A DNA stretch of 64,000 bases, taken from Taenia hydatigena. Its lineage: Eukaryota > Platyhelminthes > Cestoda > Cyclophyllidea > Taeniidae. Made by a program: the position numbers and the translations under genes. Below are positions 1 through 13,064 of this stretch, one piece after another. The DNA is taken from positions 9,887,899 to 9,951,898 of the forward strand of contig JADWOT020000009.1 of assembly GCA_036345935.2 (NCBI GenBank). The letters run 5' to 3'. Under the pieces are notes generated by a model, which had not been told where the DNA came from, searched no databases, and was given only the letters and a program-made list of their open reading frames with translations. How positions within the stretch are numbered: the stretch's first letter is position 1; each line of letters begins with the position of its first letter.

Positions 1-704
1 GGCGTCTAATAATAATAATTTAATGGTCATTGTATTTAGTGTCAAAGCACAATGATTTAGTCAATTTTCACGTATTATAAGATCTAATTCGATTTAGTTG
101 CATTAGATTGCGGTATTTGGCCATAATATAGACGTATTAGACATTGGTATGCAGGTTTGCCACTTAATGATAGAAGGAGCGCACCCTAACTGAGGAATTA
201 ACTAAATATAAACAAATAGAGGCAAATCCATAAATTGGATTCAAGGATAAGATTGTCTTGCTTTCAACGATGATCATTTAAGATAAACGAGGATGGCAAA
301 TTGTCTTGCCAGAAAATTCGAAACTAAAAGCAGTAAGAATGAAGACATTATGGTGCTGTAATGTAGCTGCAATCCTAAGCACTCAAGCTAACCTTGGGTG
401 TACAAAATTAAACGTTTCCTAGTTTGGGGGTAATTCTTAGCCTCCCATAAAATGTTACGCATTTTACGGAGCTTTAATAGAATTCACCCAATTTTTCGTT
501 TTGTGACCGATTCTCACGAATTCATTCACTGTTTTCTTATGTCGCCCTTTTTCTCACGGCCGTATAATACGGAAATTCTAAAGTTGTAATGATAATGTGC
601 ATTTTCTATTTTGCTCAGTAGGAAGAGCCAAGGTCATACTCTAAGCCATCTGAAATGCGGATTCCGTTTTTCCGCGCACCATCTCCCTTCCTCCTGGGAT
701 AACA
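1..704. other. Sequence upstream of TMEM94, no gene seen
   Basis: AT-rich sequence before the first recognisable TMEM94 coding exon. I see no long open frame, tandem repeat or clear TATA element. It probably holds the promoter and 5' untranslated region of TMEM94, and perhaps the end of an intron if there is a 5' non-coding exon. Nothing in it decides between these. Confidence 0.4.
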
Positions 705-3700
705 ATGAAAGTATATGAAGTGTCCAAAGTGGCATCTGGTCTGTCTACTGACCGTGCATTACGGAAACTGCATCAACAATTACAGAGTATTCGATTTCAT
801 AATGAACTTTACACCAAATTGCACTGGAGAGATTATCGCCAATTTACACCAATTCCATATCCACTTGCATATGTGCTGACTGTACTTTTATTTGCCGTAA
901 TGGCAGTAATTTTAAGTTGCGAAATGCCTACTCGTATGCCGTAAGTGTGTTTTTTGTAACAGGTTCCCTTCAGTATAATTTGGAACGCCTTCGCAGTGGT
1001 CCTGTTAGTTTCCACAAGCGTTTTTGCAATTGTAGCAAGTATCAAGCGCTTAGAAGCCCACTTTAGTGTCACTACGACTGCAGTGAAAAAAATAGTAGAA
1101 GATATCAACTGTAATTTGATTTCTTAACCAAGCGTATTGCAGATATGAGAAACCATGATTTTCCAAGGATATATGCGCCACTGTATTTACCCCATTCTCT
1201 GAGCTACAATCTTCAAATGACCTATCGGGATGGGAACCTTGCAAACGTCCCTGTGAGTCTTTTGGTCGAGGGCGATATAATCAATTTACGACCTGGACAA
1301 ACAATCGGTTGTGACTGCGTTCTTGTGACTGAAGCGCCTGTAGGTTTTTGTCCAGGTACATTTCTCTTTTAGGATGAAGATTCAATCAGATATAGTGCCG
1401 GCGATACGTTTTTACCTCGTCTTGCAAGGGACTTCACCAATCGAAGTCCTTACCCTTCTGTGCATTTTGTGGACAACTCTCACCTAGCAGTCGTCACTGC
1501 TTCACCAGCCATCGAACAAATTAAAACCATCCTGAAGCAGAAGGCCCATAATCAAAAAACCCAAATGCAAAGCACATCATCTTTCGCTTTTCTCAGACGT
1601 TCCGTATTCTGTTCATTCGTGACAGCGTCGACATTTTTCATCCTTGGAATCATAATTTCGTCCATAAGAGTCTTTGTGCACAATCGCTCGATACTTGTAT
1701 CGGTCGGTATCATGTGGATTGTCACAATGAGTGCTTTTCTTCTTATCACCGCAATCAGTCTGTTCGTTCCGCTTATATGGATTCTAACTCTTGGAATGAG
1801 TGTTGTCCACCTTAGTAAATACGCGAGGTCGTGCGGACTCGTAGAAGAGAGAATGGATTCATCCCCCCCTCGTGGTCTTTCATTACTGCGAAATTTTGTG
1901 AAAACTGTAAGCCTTGTTTTATGCCTACCACTACTTGCATCTTTCATCCATATACTCTGTTTCACTTCAGGCTCTTGTTCAGCCAGATTCGCGTATGGAG
2001 CAGCTGTTGTTGCACCTCGGTCGTGTCAGTAGAATGTGTTTTGTAGATAAAAAGGGAATAATAAGTCTTCCTATTCCTACACCGGAGAAACTCTTCTTCT
2101 TTCGTGAGCGTCAGAACCGACATCGTAAGGCATTGCGTACGCGCTCCCTCGGCCCCGACCCCACTCCCCCATCAAACGAATTTCTTGCTCCTCCGCCTCC
2201 CTCCTCGAGCCCTATCGGCAAATCCAGAAGTCAGGTTGAGACACGAAATATCACTTCCTATGTGAGTTTTTGCCTCTTGCCATCCGCGATTTTCAATCTA
2301 ACAGTAGTTATTGGCATTTACTGTTCATTTTAGCGCGTCGCCGAAAGTGGCTTTGGGAGGTCACACGGCCGACGCACCTCTATTCAAAACAGCTCATGTG
2401 TTTCCGAAATCCTCAACATCAACTCTTCGCCTGATTGGTTTTACAAACCCCGTTTCGAATCTCCAAAATGGAGTAGATATTTGGAATGCCTCAAGCCTAT
2501 TGGTCTCAACCTCCTGCTGAACAACTGTCAACCCCTAACTCGCAGGCATTATGCGGCTTTTGCAGACCACCTCACGCGAATAACAGCCGCCAGTCGGCAG
2601 CACTTTGCAAAAGACGAATCTCAAAGTGAGGGTGAAGCAGTTGCAGTGGTGAATAATCGGTGTCTTTGTGGTCTCGCCTATCATATGGGCTTTCGATCCT
2701 CAGCGCTGCGACATTACTCCTTCGCTGCTAGTTTAGGCATCTATAAGGCATTGGAGAAGAGTGGTAAATCTTTAATTCGACCTAAATCGGCTGTTTTTAA
2801 AAACGGGCAGAAAGAAAATTTGCTATACTTTCGAAGTCAGGCTCTTCGGATACAGGAAGCCTATGCTTCAGTACCCAAGGTAATGTGAAGGCTACTAAGC
2901 ATTAGTCTGTGCTCCTAGGATAACTCGAATGAGCCCATACCTGTACCGAATTGCTTTTGTACAATCTATCGCGAAGCTATGAGTTGTGGATATCACGTGA
3001 TGACCCAGGGTTCTGGGGACTTGGTCACAGCTCTGTGCACCAATTTTTGGAATGGCCGTGAACTTCTACCGCTCATGGACTCCGAACGCAGCAAAATGCT
3101 TGATTTTTATAACCTGAACGTCTCCACAAGCTACTGTCTAGCTTTCGCCTACATGCCCCTCTTGCAGTCAACTCCCCTTGTGCAGGACAATCGGCCAGAT
3201 GGTGATTGTGCTAATCAGGCGCCCTTCCCCGTCCTCAAATTGCCCGTGGTAGGTGACCACTGTTCTCTCTACTGTTTTTATAGAACTTCGAGTTAAGAAG
3301 CCGACTGACCACGCGACCCTCCTCAACATCCACAGTGCGCCCCGCTGATGTACCGTTTGACTCACTGGAGTCCTTTCAGCAACATCCGAAACGACGGCTT
3401 ACTAGAAACGCGGCTCTTCCTAACGCCTTAATCGCAGGTGGTTCGGGAATGGGGCCTCGGAAGGTCAGTAATATCGATAAGAAGCAGAAATCAAGAAATA
3501 GACTCCCTCGAGTCGCTTTCAGCTGCGGCTCCTTGCCCCGCCTCTCCCGTAAAACCAACAGGTGCGCTAACATTTTCATGCTAAAACAACATGCGGGGAA
3601 GGTGGTCTTGACATGTTTCTCTAACGTGTATTTCCCTCAATTTGGTCATTTCAAACACCCTGAACCAACACATTCCTTTATACTTGGATATTCGTGCCAG

Positions 3701-6700
3701 GCTCAAATGTCCTCTTCTCCGCGTGTGCATGTATATCCTTCAATCGAGTCAAGTGTTTATGCAAACATTGGCGCTACTCTTGTAAACATTATAGGTCCTC
3801 CTGAACACTTGTTACCGTGACTCACTCTGAGAATTATTTTGTTACTTTGCGATAATGGTACTTGAATGATTGCTTTTCTTCGTCGACTGCGACTCAAAAA
3901 TACCTGGAATTCACATTTTTCTTGAACAAGATTCTCGTACATGTTATGATAGCATTTGATGGGGTTTAAATCGCTTTCGGTTAAACGGTCAAATAAACAT
4001 ACGACATTTGGTGTGTAAATCAAAAATTCATTTATATCATGACAGGGGTGAAAGCGTCATGGATTCACCCCTTTTGCTCTGGTGCAACAGAAGATCAGTG
4101 CTTTTGAAATGAATTATTTCGAGCATTTGTGTGAGATGGACTCTGAAATAGCTTGTCTGGTGGGATAGTTCTAAGAGCTTACAAGACGCAGTATCTATTC
4201 GCATCCAAGCTTAAGTTTCCTATTTTCTATCTATCTCTAGTCTTCCCCTAATCCTTATTTCCTGTGCTACTGCCACTCACCTTCCATGCCTAGGAAATGT
4301 ATGGTTCCAGTTGTAAGATCGAATTGCGAACAAAAAAAGAATTACACTAATTAATATTTGATAGAAGTTGATAGTCTTCTCTCCTCGAAGTTGGCATTTC
4401 GTAATGAACTTCGATCTGCTCTTCTTTCGTCTCTCCTCCTCGCAATACACAGTTCAACGAGCACAGCCTCCGAATTTTCCGTTGACTCAGCCGCTTTGCA
4501 GGACGCTTTTAGCAAGCAAAATTTCCTCGGGATGGTAAGCCTGCAATACCAGGCGATGCCTGGCATTGTGGAGACCATTCGCAAACTGAATCAGGCCTGC
4601 ATTCGCTTCGTGCACTTCTCTCAGGTGTGTTTTCACTTAGTTTGGGGCTTGGGTTTCTTCAAACCCTTTATCTCTCTTTCATGCATAAAGTGTTGCCAAT
4701 ATCTTCCCCTCTAGTTATTTCTGAGTGAGCGTTACTGGTCGCTCGCCTTATTTCTTATTTTTGAGCGGTGAGCTATTGGTTATGCTATCGTTTCGAATAA
4801 CGTTTATCCATTTATTGTAGAAAAAATTCATCTGTTTAGCTTATTGGCTCTTCTATTAAAATTGTTAATGTTTAACAAATTCACTAGGGCTTTGTTCACA
4901 GCCTTCGCCTCACTCTCGGAGATTCGTGTGAATCTGACATTCCTTACCCAATCATTTCATACCATAAAACGTTGTGAGGTTATGCTTGGTGAGAGGAGTC
5001 AGAATTTGAGCTTAGAGCTTTTTCTTCTACAGGACAACCAGCTGCGCAGTCGGGTATTTGCGGAGCGACTGGGCCTGGAGGCAGACTGGAACTGCCACAT
5101 CTCGCTGGCGGATCCGCCATCGGAGGTCAGTGGGACACCTTCACAGGGCACCTTCAGTGGCCATCTTACCTCTGCTTCATCTCGAACTTCCTCTACTGGT
5201 ACCGGTCTGTTACGACGGCCAAATGCCTCCCTCGGCCATGGTGGGTGGCTTCCTGTCTTTCCCGCATTCGACGCTAATTTTGACCATCAAGTGGTATATT
5301 GTGCTTGGGTGCATATTTTTATTCTTTATGTTTGAGTCGGAACGTGTCCAATAGATTCGCAAATAACTTGTTTCATCCCTGTGTGGTTGCGAATTTTATT
5401 TGAATAGGTCTTTTCAGTTTTAAGTAATGAGTAATGTGTCGTAGTCATTTCAGCTGATTTGAAGTCTGGCGCTGTGTCAGAAACTATGCGACATGCCGGA
5501 AGAATATAACCTCGGACCTGACACGTGAAAGTCTGTGTCAAATAAACATGCGCCGTCCAAGCTTTTTTGTTCTGGATCCTCACATCATGTATGCATGAGG
5601 CGGAAGGTAATTAGATTTGATAGGAAAAAGTAATATTGGAATATGTGATGCCTTGAGCAATAGCAACCTGGGCTGAAGTTGTCGCTTTTCCCCTGAGGCA
5701 GATCTTGATAGTCAACATGCGGGAAGTTAAGTCCCAAACTTGCTTACTTTGTCGTTATTTCCACAATAAATTTATTTATGTCCTTCCTCATGTTCTTCCT
5801 AATCAAGTCTTTTCATCGACCACAGCGCTTGCGTTCTCGTATTAGATAATCTCAGGAAGGCTACATAGTTATACATTCACTTCATTACCATGGTAATGTG
5901 CCTGTAAGCTGATTGTTCACTTGTATAACATTTTGTCGACTTCTGACCCTTGGGTTTGCTACTGCGTCGGGCGCTTTCAAAGTCAATCGCATAATTGCAC
6001 GTCTGCTTCCTTCTCTTATTCGATCCATTTTTAACTTCGGCTCCTGTAATCACCTATCAGGTCACTTTCAGGGCAAATTTTCAGTAACCGCCATGTGTAA
6101 GTGTGTATTTTCCCCATAACTTCGTTGTTTCTTCTCGAAATTTAAAGGCACCGTTTTTAATGGCAATTTTAAGCCAGATATTTTGCATTTTTTGTCTATT
6201 TAGGGGCAAATGCAAGATTTATCATTGATTAGAGCACGTGGGAGGAGGCAGTTTGTATGACTGGTCTCCATTGACATATTGAAAGCTTTCATTTTTTATC
6301 TCATCTCGTTCCACTACCATTCGAACAAGAATAAGATTAAGCTCCTCAATATCCCGCGATAGACTTTTGCCCATTATTTATTTAAATGGTTTTCCTGCTC
6401 TTTTGAAATGAATTCCACGCTGGATCGGTTTTGTAATATTTCCCTTGTATTTAAGAGAAATGCTCAATCACACGTTCATGCCAAAAAACTCTTTTTATTA
6501 ACGCCTACAACTATACCATGCAAGTCGATTGTGCCACTAGTATCGATGCTTAAGCATGCCGGTAGCTTGACAGAACTTTGACCTTTCTGTCGTGTTCATC
6601 ATGATCCAAACTTGAACAACATCGCTTTATTTGTATTGTCATCATTCTAGACCCGGGTCTGAATTCAAATTTGCTCATTCCTAAGGCGGAAACGGAAATG

Positions 6701-9700
6701 CTAAAATCTCATTAAAGCTTGCCTAGTTATGAAACTAGCCTAAAACGTAACATGTATTAGCACTATTGGTCTAGTCTTCTCTGCAAACGGTGAGTCGGTT
6801 TCAAAGTTTCCAGTCTAGACAAAGTAGGTACAACTAGACCACAGTATCTGCGCTCCCATTCGTCAGATGGAATGCTGAGACGCTTATGGGCACTATTCTC
6901 ATGCATTTATAGCATTAAGAATTGCCTTCATTTTACTGTGATTATTAGTAGCATGGAGTGCCTCCACGAAATTATAGCTAGTGGGGTAAGCTCGGCAAGA
7001 ATGCAAGAATACCTTGAATCTTCGCTGAATCGATTTCCAAAAAATAACCTTTTTTAACGTGGAAAACGAAATGTTTTCCTGTGACTTTAATTACCTCCAG
7101 CCCAAACCATTAACTTAGCGTTACTCTTAAAACAAAATTTGGCCTGATGGCCCTGTTGTGTCAGCTTGTGTGGAGTTAAATGGGATGTAAATATGCTTTT
7201 TACCTTTTTGTTCTTCCAATATTCAGGCGAAGTCGCAGTTCTCAAGCAGCCCTATTCTCTCAGCTCGCCAAACGTGACTCGTTCAGGTGTGCCGCCTAAG
7301 GTAAGCCTTCACATCCAGACGGGCTCGTGGCTGGCAGCTGTCCCCTTGTCTCATCGCAATAAATAGGCCTTCAAGGGTGAAGGTGTGTTCCAACTTGGTG
7401 CCCATAATTGTCGGGCGTCAGTCAACACTTTTGCGGATTATTTGGTGAACTGTAGATTGTGGTAATTGGCACAGGCATTCGTTCCTCCTGCACAGGAACG
7501 ATCAGTGTTGGCGGATCCGGTGGTGGTGGAGGCTACATCCAATTCCTCTGTGCCCTTGATCGATGGTGAAGGCGGCCGAATGGCCACTGACGGCGTCTGG
7601 TTGGGTTTCGATCCGGACACTGAGCTGCCAGAAGGCCAACCTCATTGGGCTGCCCCGCACGCCAGTGGGGAGGTTTCCAACACTTCGTTAAACATCCTTC
7701 CCGACGAGGCGAGAAATCCTCTTGCCTTTGAAGGCTCCGTCATTTCAAGTTCCCCCTCCCCCTCATCATCATCATCATCATCATCATCCGATGTCAAAAC
7801 TGCCGACACTGATGCACAAGAGGGATTGAAAGACAATCCACAGCTTGAGGAGGATGCTTACAACTATGTTTTCGCTAATAAGGTGAATTCTTTCATTTAA
7901 TAGTAAAACTTACCAAAGAGTGAGGTTTACGTTCAATGCTTACCTTGTTGATCTTCTGCATCAATTCAGTAGCCAAATTTATCAACTTTTTCTTAGCATT
8001 AAAATATTTTTTTTGCATTTTTAGTCAAGATTGCCTTCCGGCATCAGAAATATTCGGTCGCATTTGGAGAATGTTGACAATGTGCCACTTAAAGTTTCCC
8101 TCTTTACTGACTGCACGCCATCAGGTAATTATCTTGGAAAGTCAAGCATTTTCGGCTCCTCTTTTTGTGATTTCAATGCATTATTCGGCTTTGGATTGAT
8201 TGTCGTTGCCGTTGGGGGATAAATCATAGTCGAGGTTAACAAAGAGACGGAGGAACGGTTGGTGGATTCCTTTTTTTGCGATCCCTATTTAGAAGGTGTT
8301 GCTGACCGTAAAATTAGCGAATTGCTTCACTTCGCGACTTCACATTTTTGAGAACATTTCTACCAACTGGATGAGCATTGAACACCGCCAGCAATAATAG
8401 GGGCCTTTGACATACGTTGAATATGCATTGGAGAGGTTACTCAAGACCTCATTTGTTGAATCCCAGAAGGAACTAATGACGTCGTATTTGAGGTATTGAG
8501 GCTTCCCAAGCTGTGAGTCTAAGAGTAGAAAGTACATCTTATTGAACAGCTTTTAAAAGGGAGTGGACTTTCACAGCCAAGAAATGGGTATCCATGAAGC
8601 TTCATTCCATTAAAGCTCCTAGCGTACACTGGTGTACTTATTTTCGTTGTCTTGGGACATGATCGCAGGGCTGCTAATGTATTTCTTTCATTGCAGCTGT
8701 GGACGAGATGATGGAGATAATGCAGGAGTATGGCGAGACGGTGTGTGTGGTGGGCAGTTGTCTGTCGATGGCAAACGCAGAGCTCTTCTGTCGCGGTGAT
8801 ACCGCGATCGCCCTCTTTCCCCTCTTGCCACGTGTCTGTGCCCACGAGCCCAAACCTCCAGTTGCAGGCACCAAAGGATCAAATTTAGGCGACATGACGG
8901 ACTGCGCCAATTTACCCCTCCTCAGTCTCGCGGGCCGCCTTGTCGCCCTCGGTGCTGCTCTCATCTCCCGTGCCTCTCTTGCCGACTTCGATATTCTTCA
9001 ACTCATCTCGCAGGTTCCCCACTTTGTATTTCATAACCACTACCGCTTTGATGGCAAGACTTCCTATGACCGTACAGGAATTAATTACTTTGTTTAAAAA
9101 GTGCTGAGCCATTCTTTTTGCCTCTTTAATATTTTATTTGAAGCAGGATGCTAAAGGAGGCTGATGTTTGAGCCTTGATGTTTTGAGCGTTTGAATTTTT
9201 TTTTGTCCCATTGAAAAGCGGATGTTAGGCAAACTACCTCTTCTGCGGAACAAACAGCCCTTACACCCCCTTTTAACCTCTGTTTCATAGTTTATACTTA
9301 TTTCTCCAAGTAAAAGTATCTCTTCAGCTGGATTGATTAACAAACTCACTAAAAAGGTGTGGAATGGCCTCCTTGTCGGTTCGAAAGCTGCCGTGGTTCC
9401 CCTTGTAGGCTCACGCCTCAGTCAACAACATCCACCTATGTATAGTCTTCGCCATTGCCTCCTCCTTCGCCGCCGCACTTTTCTACCTCCTTTCACTCGC
9501 CTTTCTACCAGCTTTCCCAGCGCCCTTTTGCATCACCGGCACCACCCAACAACCTGACGCTCTGATGTGGTTTCCGCCCATCCTATTGGGCACCACTGGA
9601 CCAATCGAAGCGGCTGGCGGTGTGGCTGTGGGCTACATCGCCATTGGTGGGCAGGTGCTGTGGCTTATTGTGATCGTCATTCCATGCCTCGCCACTAGCA

Positions 9701-12487
9701 TTTTCGGTAGAACTGTGGAAAGAAACCAACCTCTTCAGCAACCGCCTGTGAAAAGAAATGAAATGTTTAGTCGTGAGGTGTGTGAATAGGCTTGTTTAAA
9801 ATGAGTGCAAGTTTATTTAAGCGATCCTCGTGGGCATGTATTTTCACCATTCCCAATTCTGTACTTTGAACTCGTACAAGTCCGAAAATACACATTTTCC
9901 AAGTTCTTGCGTTCCCATGACCGTTTTAGGGATTTTTGGTCACATTGTACTTTTATACTTCCTCTACGAATATTTCGGGAACTGAGATCGGCTTAGGCTT
10001 GATTTATTTTTGATAGTTCAGGTTTTATTCTTTCAGCTGGATGTGGATCTTAAAGTCTCCACCTCGCTGTATGATTCAGAAGCATTGTTTGCTAGGTCGG
10101 TTAGCTGTGCTACAGGGGCATCCATGCATTGTTTCATTAACGAGTTACATGAAATGCACGGAAAGTCAATACGGCACACACAAGCCTTTTAGATAAATAG
10201 AATTCGTATGAAAATCACATCTCAATAACACCATTTAATTGTTTTTCGTAAGATTAGAAGTTGTATCATTAACGTGGCATGGAAACTTTCTGATTACGAG
10301 AGAACCTTAGGCTCCTCCTCCCACTTCAGCGGATACTTCGACTTTTGTGGGTAACTACAGCGCGCTTTCTTCCCTCCGTTTTGATTTGTTGGACCGTGAG
10401 CCTTGTCCAAACCCTCATCACCTGTCCCACACCTATCGACCACCGTCTCGTCTGTCTGCCACACGCCCTTCCCAACTCAGCCCACTCGAAGTGAGTTCTT
10501 GATCCGCATTCCTTAAATACGCCATGCATAACTCCTATGCCTCAACTGGTCTTCCACATTAATTATACTTTAAATGCCCCATAAACGTTAATAAGGTTTG
10601 AGGATTTTAGTGACCTGGAGAGTATTTCTCGCCTTTCAGGTAGATGTGATGGTAAATTACGTGCCTTAACAACTAATGGACTTGCCGGAACTTGCTCACT
10701 TGTCACCTTGAAATTCAGCCACTTTTCACTATGGAGTTTAAATGATCCACTGGAATCGCGAACTGCGGCCTTACTTTTTCTAAGAAATTATCAACCGTAC
10801 AATGGACCTGTTTCTCCATATTTTATCGGATGAGCTTTTGGACGCTCTTTCTCCTTCACGCAAAATTTTCCCAAGCTTGTTTCGTTGATCTGGTCGAAAA
10901 TTTGGGAATTTGTTAAAACTAGAACTGAAGTCGATAAAAGTTGCGGGAGAAGTAGGAGAAGAGACTTCTAATGCAAGACGGTTATGCACCATAGCAAACA
11001 ATTAAGCGTTTTCCATTTTCATTATTTTAGTATGTCTTTCGCCAAGCCTCCTGACTACACGACAGTTCTGCTGAATGTGACTGTTTCGCAAGAAATATCC
11101 TTTTTCCTTCTTGTCACCTACCTAGGTGAGTTTAGGCACATCGCCTGACCCTTCGAAATTTGCTTGCATTACATTCCTTTCTACTGCGTTTGTAGTGCTT
11201 ATATCATTCAGCTATGCCAACTCTGGTCAATGGATCCACCGCTGGCGGTTTAGCACAAACCTGCCATGGTTCATTTTGGCCGTGCTTATGTGGGTCTACT
11301 TCTATTCTTGCTCATTTTGCGAACACTTTTATCATCACAGCCAAGTCTCACCCATCGTTGAGCAAAAGTTGTTTGGTCTGACTCAGTAAATTCTTTCCGA
11401 TTCTGATCTACGTTGCCGTAATTTGGGCACGAGGATATCGCATTGAGCCTGATCATCTGCTTAAGCTGGAGTTGAAAAAAATGGTCTTACATGTGCGCCG
11501 ATGTGATTTGGTAATCCTTAGGTAAATCAGAAATTGGCTTGAAGATGTAAGGAATGAAGCCGGTGAAACTATTCACCTCTTTCAAAATTGGAACCTAGAC
11601 AAGGAGTGTCGTGGCGCTCATCCCTATTTTTAGACACGGACTCGGCCGAATTTCTAACTTAGGTGTCTGATTAAAGTGGTCCAGAGAGCCATGTTGTGGA
11701 CCTTGTACCAGAGCGTTTCACGGGACCCTGTAATGCAATAAGAAAATCGGCTCTGTCAAACATCGTGCAGCTATTTCCAAGCACCTGGTGGTCTATGGAA
11801 CCATCCGCCTCGAAAATCAAGTGTTGACTTTGTGGAGACAAGGCTCTTCGAAGCTCGTATTCAAAGCAACACGATATAAACACGTTGGGATTCAGTCCAG
11901 TAGCTGGGGCAATTGTTAAGCGCTTCCTTACTTGATTTTTGTTTTCAGATTTTCTCTTTGCGACCAACTATCGACGCTAAGTTTTCTTCCACCTAATAAT
12001 TTAACAGCCCAACTCACTCTCCCTAACGTACTCCACCATCTACCACCGACCACCCGTGGTGGAAATAATGACGCCCTGTTCCCTCCTTTCTAGATTACTC
12101 GCTCACACAATTTACCTCATCATCGCCCTTCTATCGAGTGGTCAAATCCTAAATGGTGAGAAGCGCTGTCGCTTACTAATCACACTGGCTTGCGGCCTTC
12201 TCTGGTGCCCGATCCTGCTTCTCGTGAACGAAATCGTTAACTGGAAGGAACGCGTGTACGCCTCATGCTACTGTCTCATTATAAATAGATAATTCTATGC
12301 TTATCGCAGAGGAAAGGGTAACCGCGCTACCTTGTGCAGACCCATTGCTCACCTTCCGGATGAGCGACCAGTGACTGTCAGTAACCAACCCGACGGTCCT
12401 CCTTACTTTTTTAGAATCACAAACGCGGAGGACCGATTTGCCAAATTATTTTTCGATACCAAACTAGGGATGTACTCTCCTGTCTAG
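705..12487 (+). CDS. TMEM94: TMEM94-like P-type ATPase-related membrane protein (20 predicted exons)
   Basis: Orthologue of vertebrate TMEM94 (KIAA0195), an ER protein of the P-type ATPase superfamily reported to move Mg2+. Predicted exons: 705-940, 974-1110, 1143-1339, 1373-1906, 1971-2261, 2334-2879, 2919-3248, 3284-3561, 4375-4624, 5033-5240, 7227-7300, 7475-7882, 8025-8124, 8697-9013, 9409-9777, 10330-10490, 11031-11125, 11196-11293, 12008-12255, 12415-12487. These close in frame to 1649 codons plus stop (human is about 1356 aa). Family blocks: YRDGNLANVPVSLLVEGD (exon 3), FVDKKGIISLPIPTPEKL (exon 5, Asp about 394), LGMVSLQYQAMPGI (exon 9), WNCHISL (exon 10), ENVDNVPLKVSLFTDCTP (exon 13), MMEIMQEYGE (exon 14). 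Four hydrophobic segments lie near the N-terminus and about six near the C-terminus. Extra length is in Ser-rich linkers (exons 10-12). The catalytic loop reads DKKG instead of DKTG, as in the whole family (human DKQG). The start at 705 fits the N-terminal GLST block. Exons 8/9 and 18 have the least certain borders. Confidence 0.92.
941..973 (+). other. Mini-intron, 33 nt (TMEM94 intron 1)
   Basis: GT at 941-942 and AG at 972-973. Removing it joins two frames in phase 2 and completes a transmembrane pair. Sister mini-introns in this gene are 1111-1142 (32 nt), 1340-1372 (33 nt), 2880-2918 (39 nt) and 3249-3283 (35 nt). Each is required to keep the TMEM94 frame open. Confidence 0.85.
7763..7788 (+). 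repeat. (ATC)n trinucleotide tract inside TMEM94 exon 12
   Basis: About nine tandem TCA/ATC units read in frame as a run of serines, in the hydrophilic linker that is longer than in vertebrate TMEM94. It is a likely length-polymorphic microsatellite in coding sequence. Confidence 0.85.
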
Positions 12488-12566
12488 CAGAGACGCCCAA
12501 GCCACTGGACCCCACCCTAATGCGACTGTCTTTTGCAGCTAATCCAATCATGATTATCTAAAGCCT

Positions 12567-12572
12567 AATAAA
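12567..12572 (+). terminator. Poly(A) signal AATAAA for TMEM94
   Basis: AATAAA lies 80 nt after the TMEM94 stop codon (12485-12487), a normal distance for a short 3' UTR. No other canonical hexamer lies between them. Confidence 0.6.
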
Positions 12573-13064
12573 GTGCGCCAAAATTAAACGCAGTCTTCTA
12601 ACACGGGCAGGGGCAGTGGATTACACCAGAAGGAGCGCCACAGCCCATAATGAAGCACAGACGCTACGAAACGACTCACCGCAATGGTCCCGGCCCCCCA
12701 CATTTGCCTCACACCGTGGTTTCGGAGGCCTTGAGACACCACTAAATCGACATTGGAATTAGGAACAACTCCATCCACGCCAACACATCCACTGGAAGCC
12801 TCACTAAACAACAGCTTCTGACCCAGGCAATCGACCAAATCATCCAATCACTAGAAGTTATGATGAATGTTCGATGACCGTTGAACCGCAACTGGGAGAG
12901 AGGCGGCTTCAGAGACATCAATCGATATCACTGGCTGTTGCACGTCATAGTAGAGATCCACAGGACGCGTTGAGTGCCAGTAAAACCTAAGATCTTGGAA
13001 ACCAAAGCAGCTAAAACCCATAAAAGGGTGCATAAATCCGTAAATACATATATTTCTGAGAAAT
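12573..13064. other. Convergent gap between TMEM94 and RPL3
   Basis: It lies between the TMEM94 poly(A) signal and the RPL3 stop codon, so it carries the RPL3 3' UTR on the minus strand. The minus strand holds one open frame of 87 codons (12584-12847) with no recognisable similarity and no matching splice sites. I see no clear AATAAA for RPL3. Confidence 0.4.

Noticed and set aside
9318..9354. Short open segment (LINKLTKK) as a TMEM94 exon
   Set aside because: Joining 9013 to 9409 directly keeps the frame and matches the conserved family sequence; adding the segment breaks it.
12584..12847. Minus-strand 87-codon open frame between TMEM94 and RPL3
   Set aside because: No similarity, no splice partners, and it lies where the RPL3 3' UTR should be.
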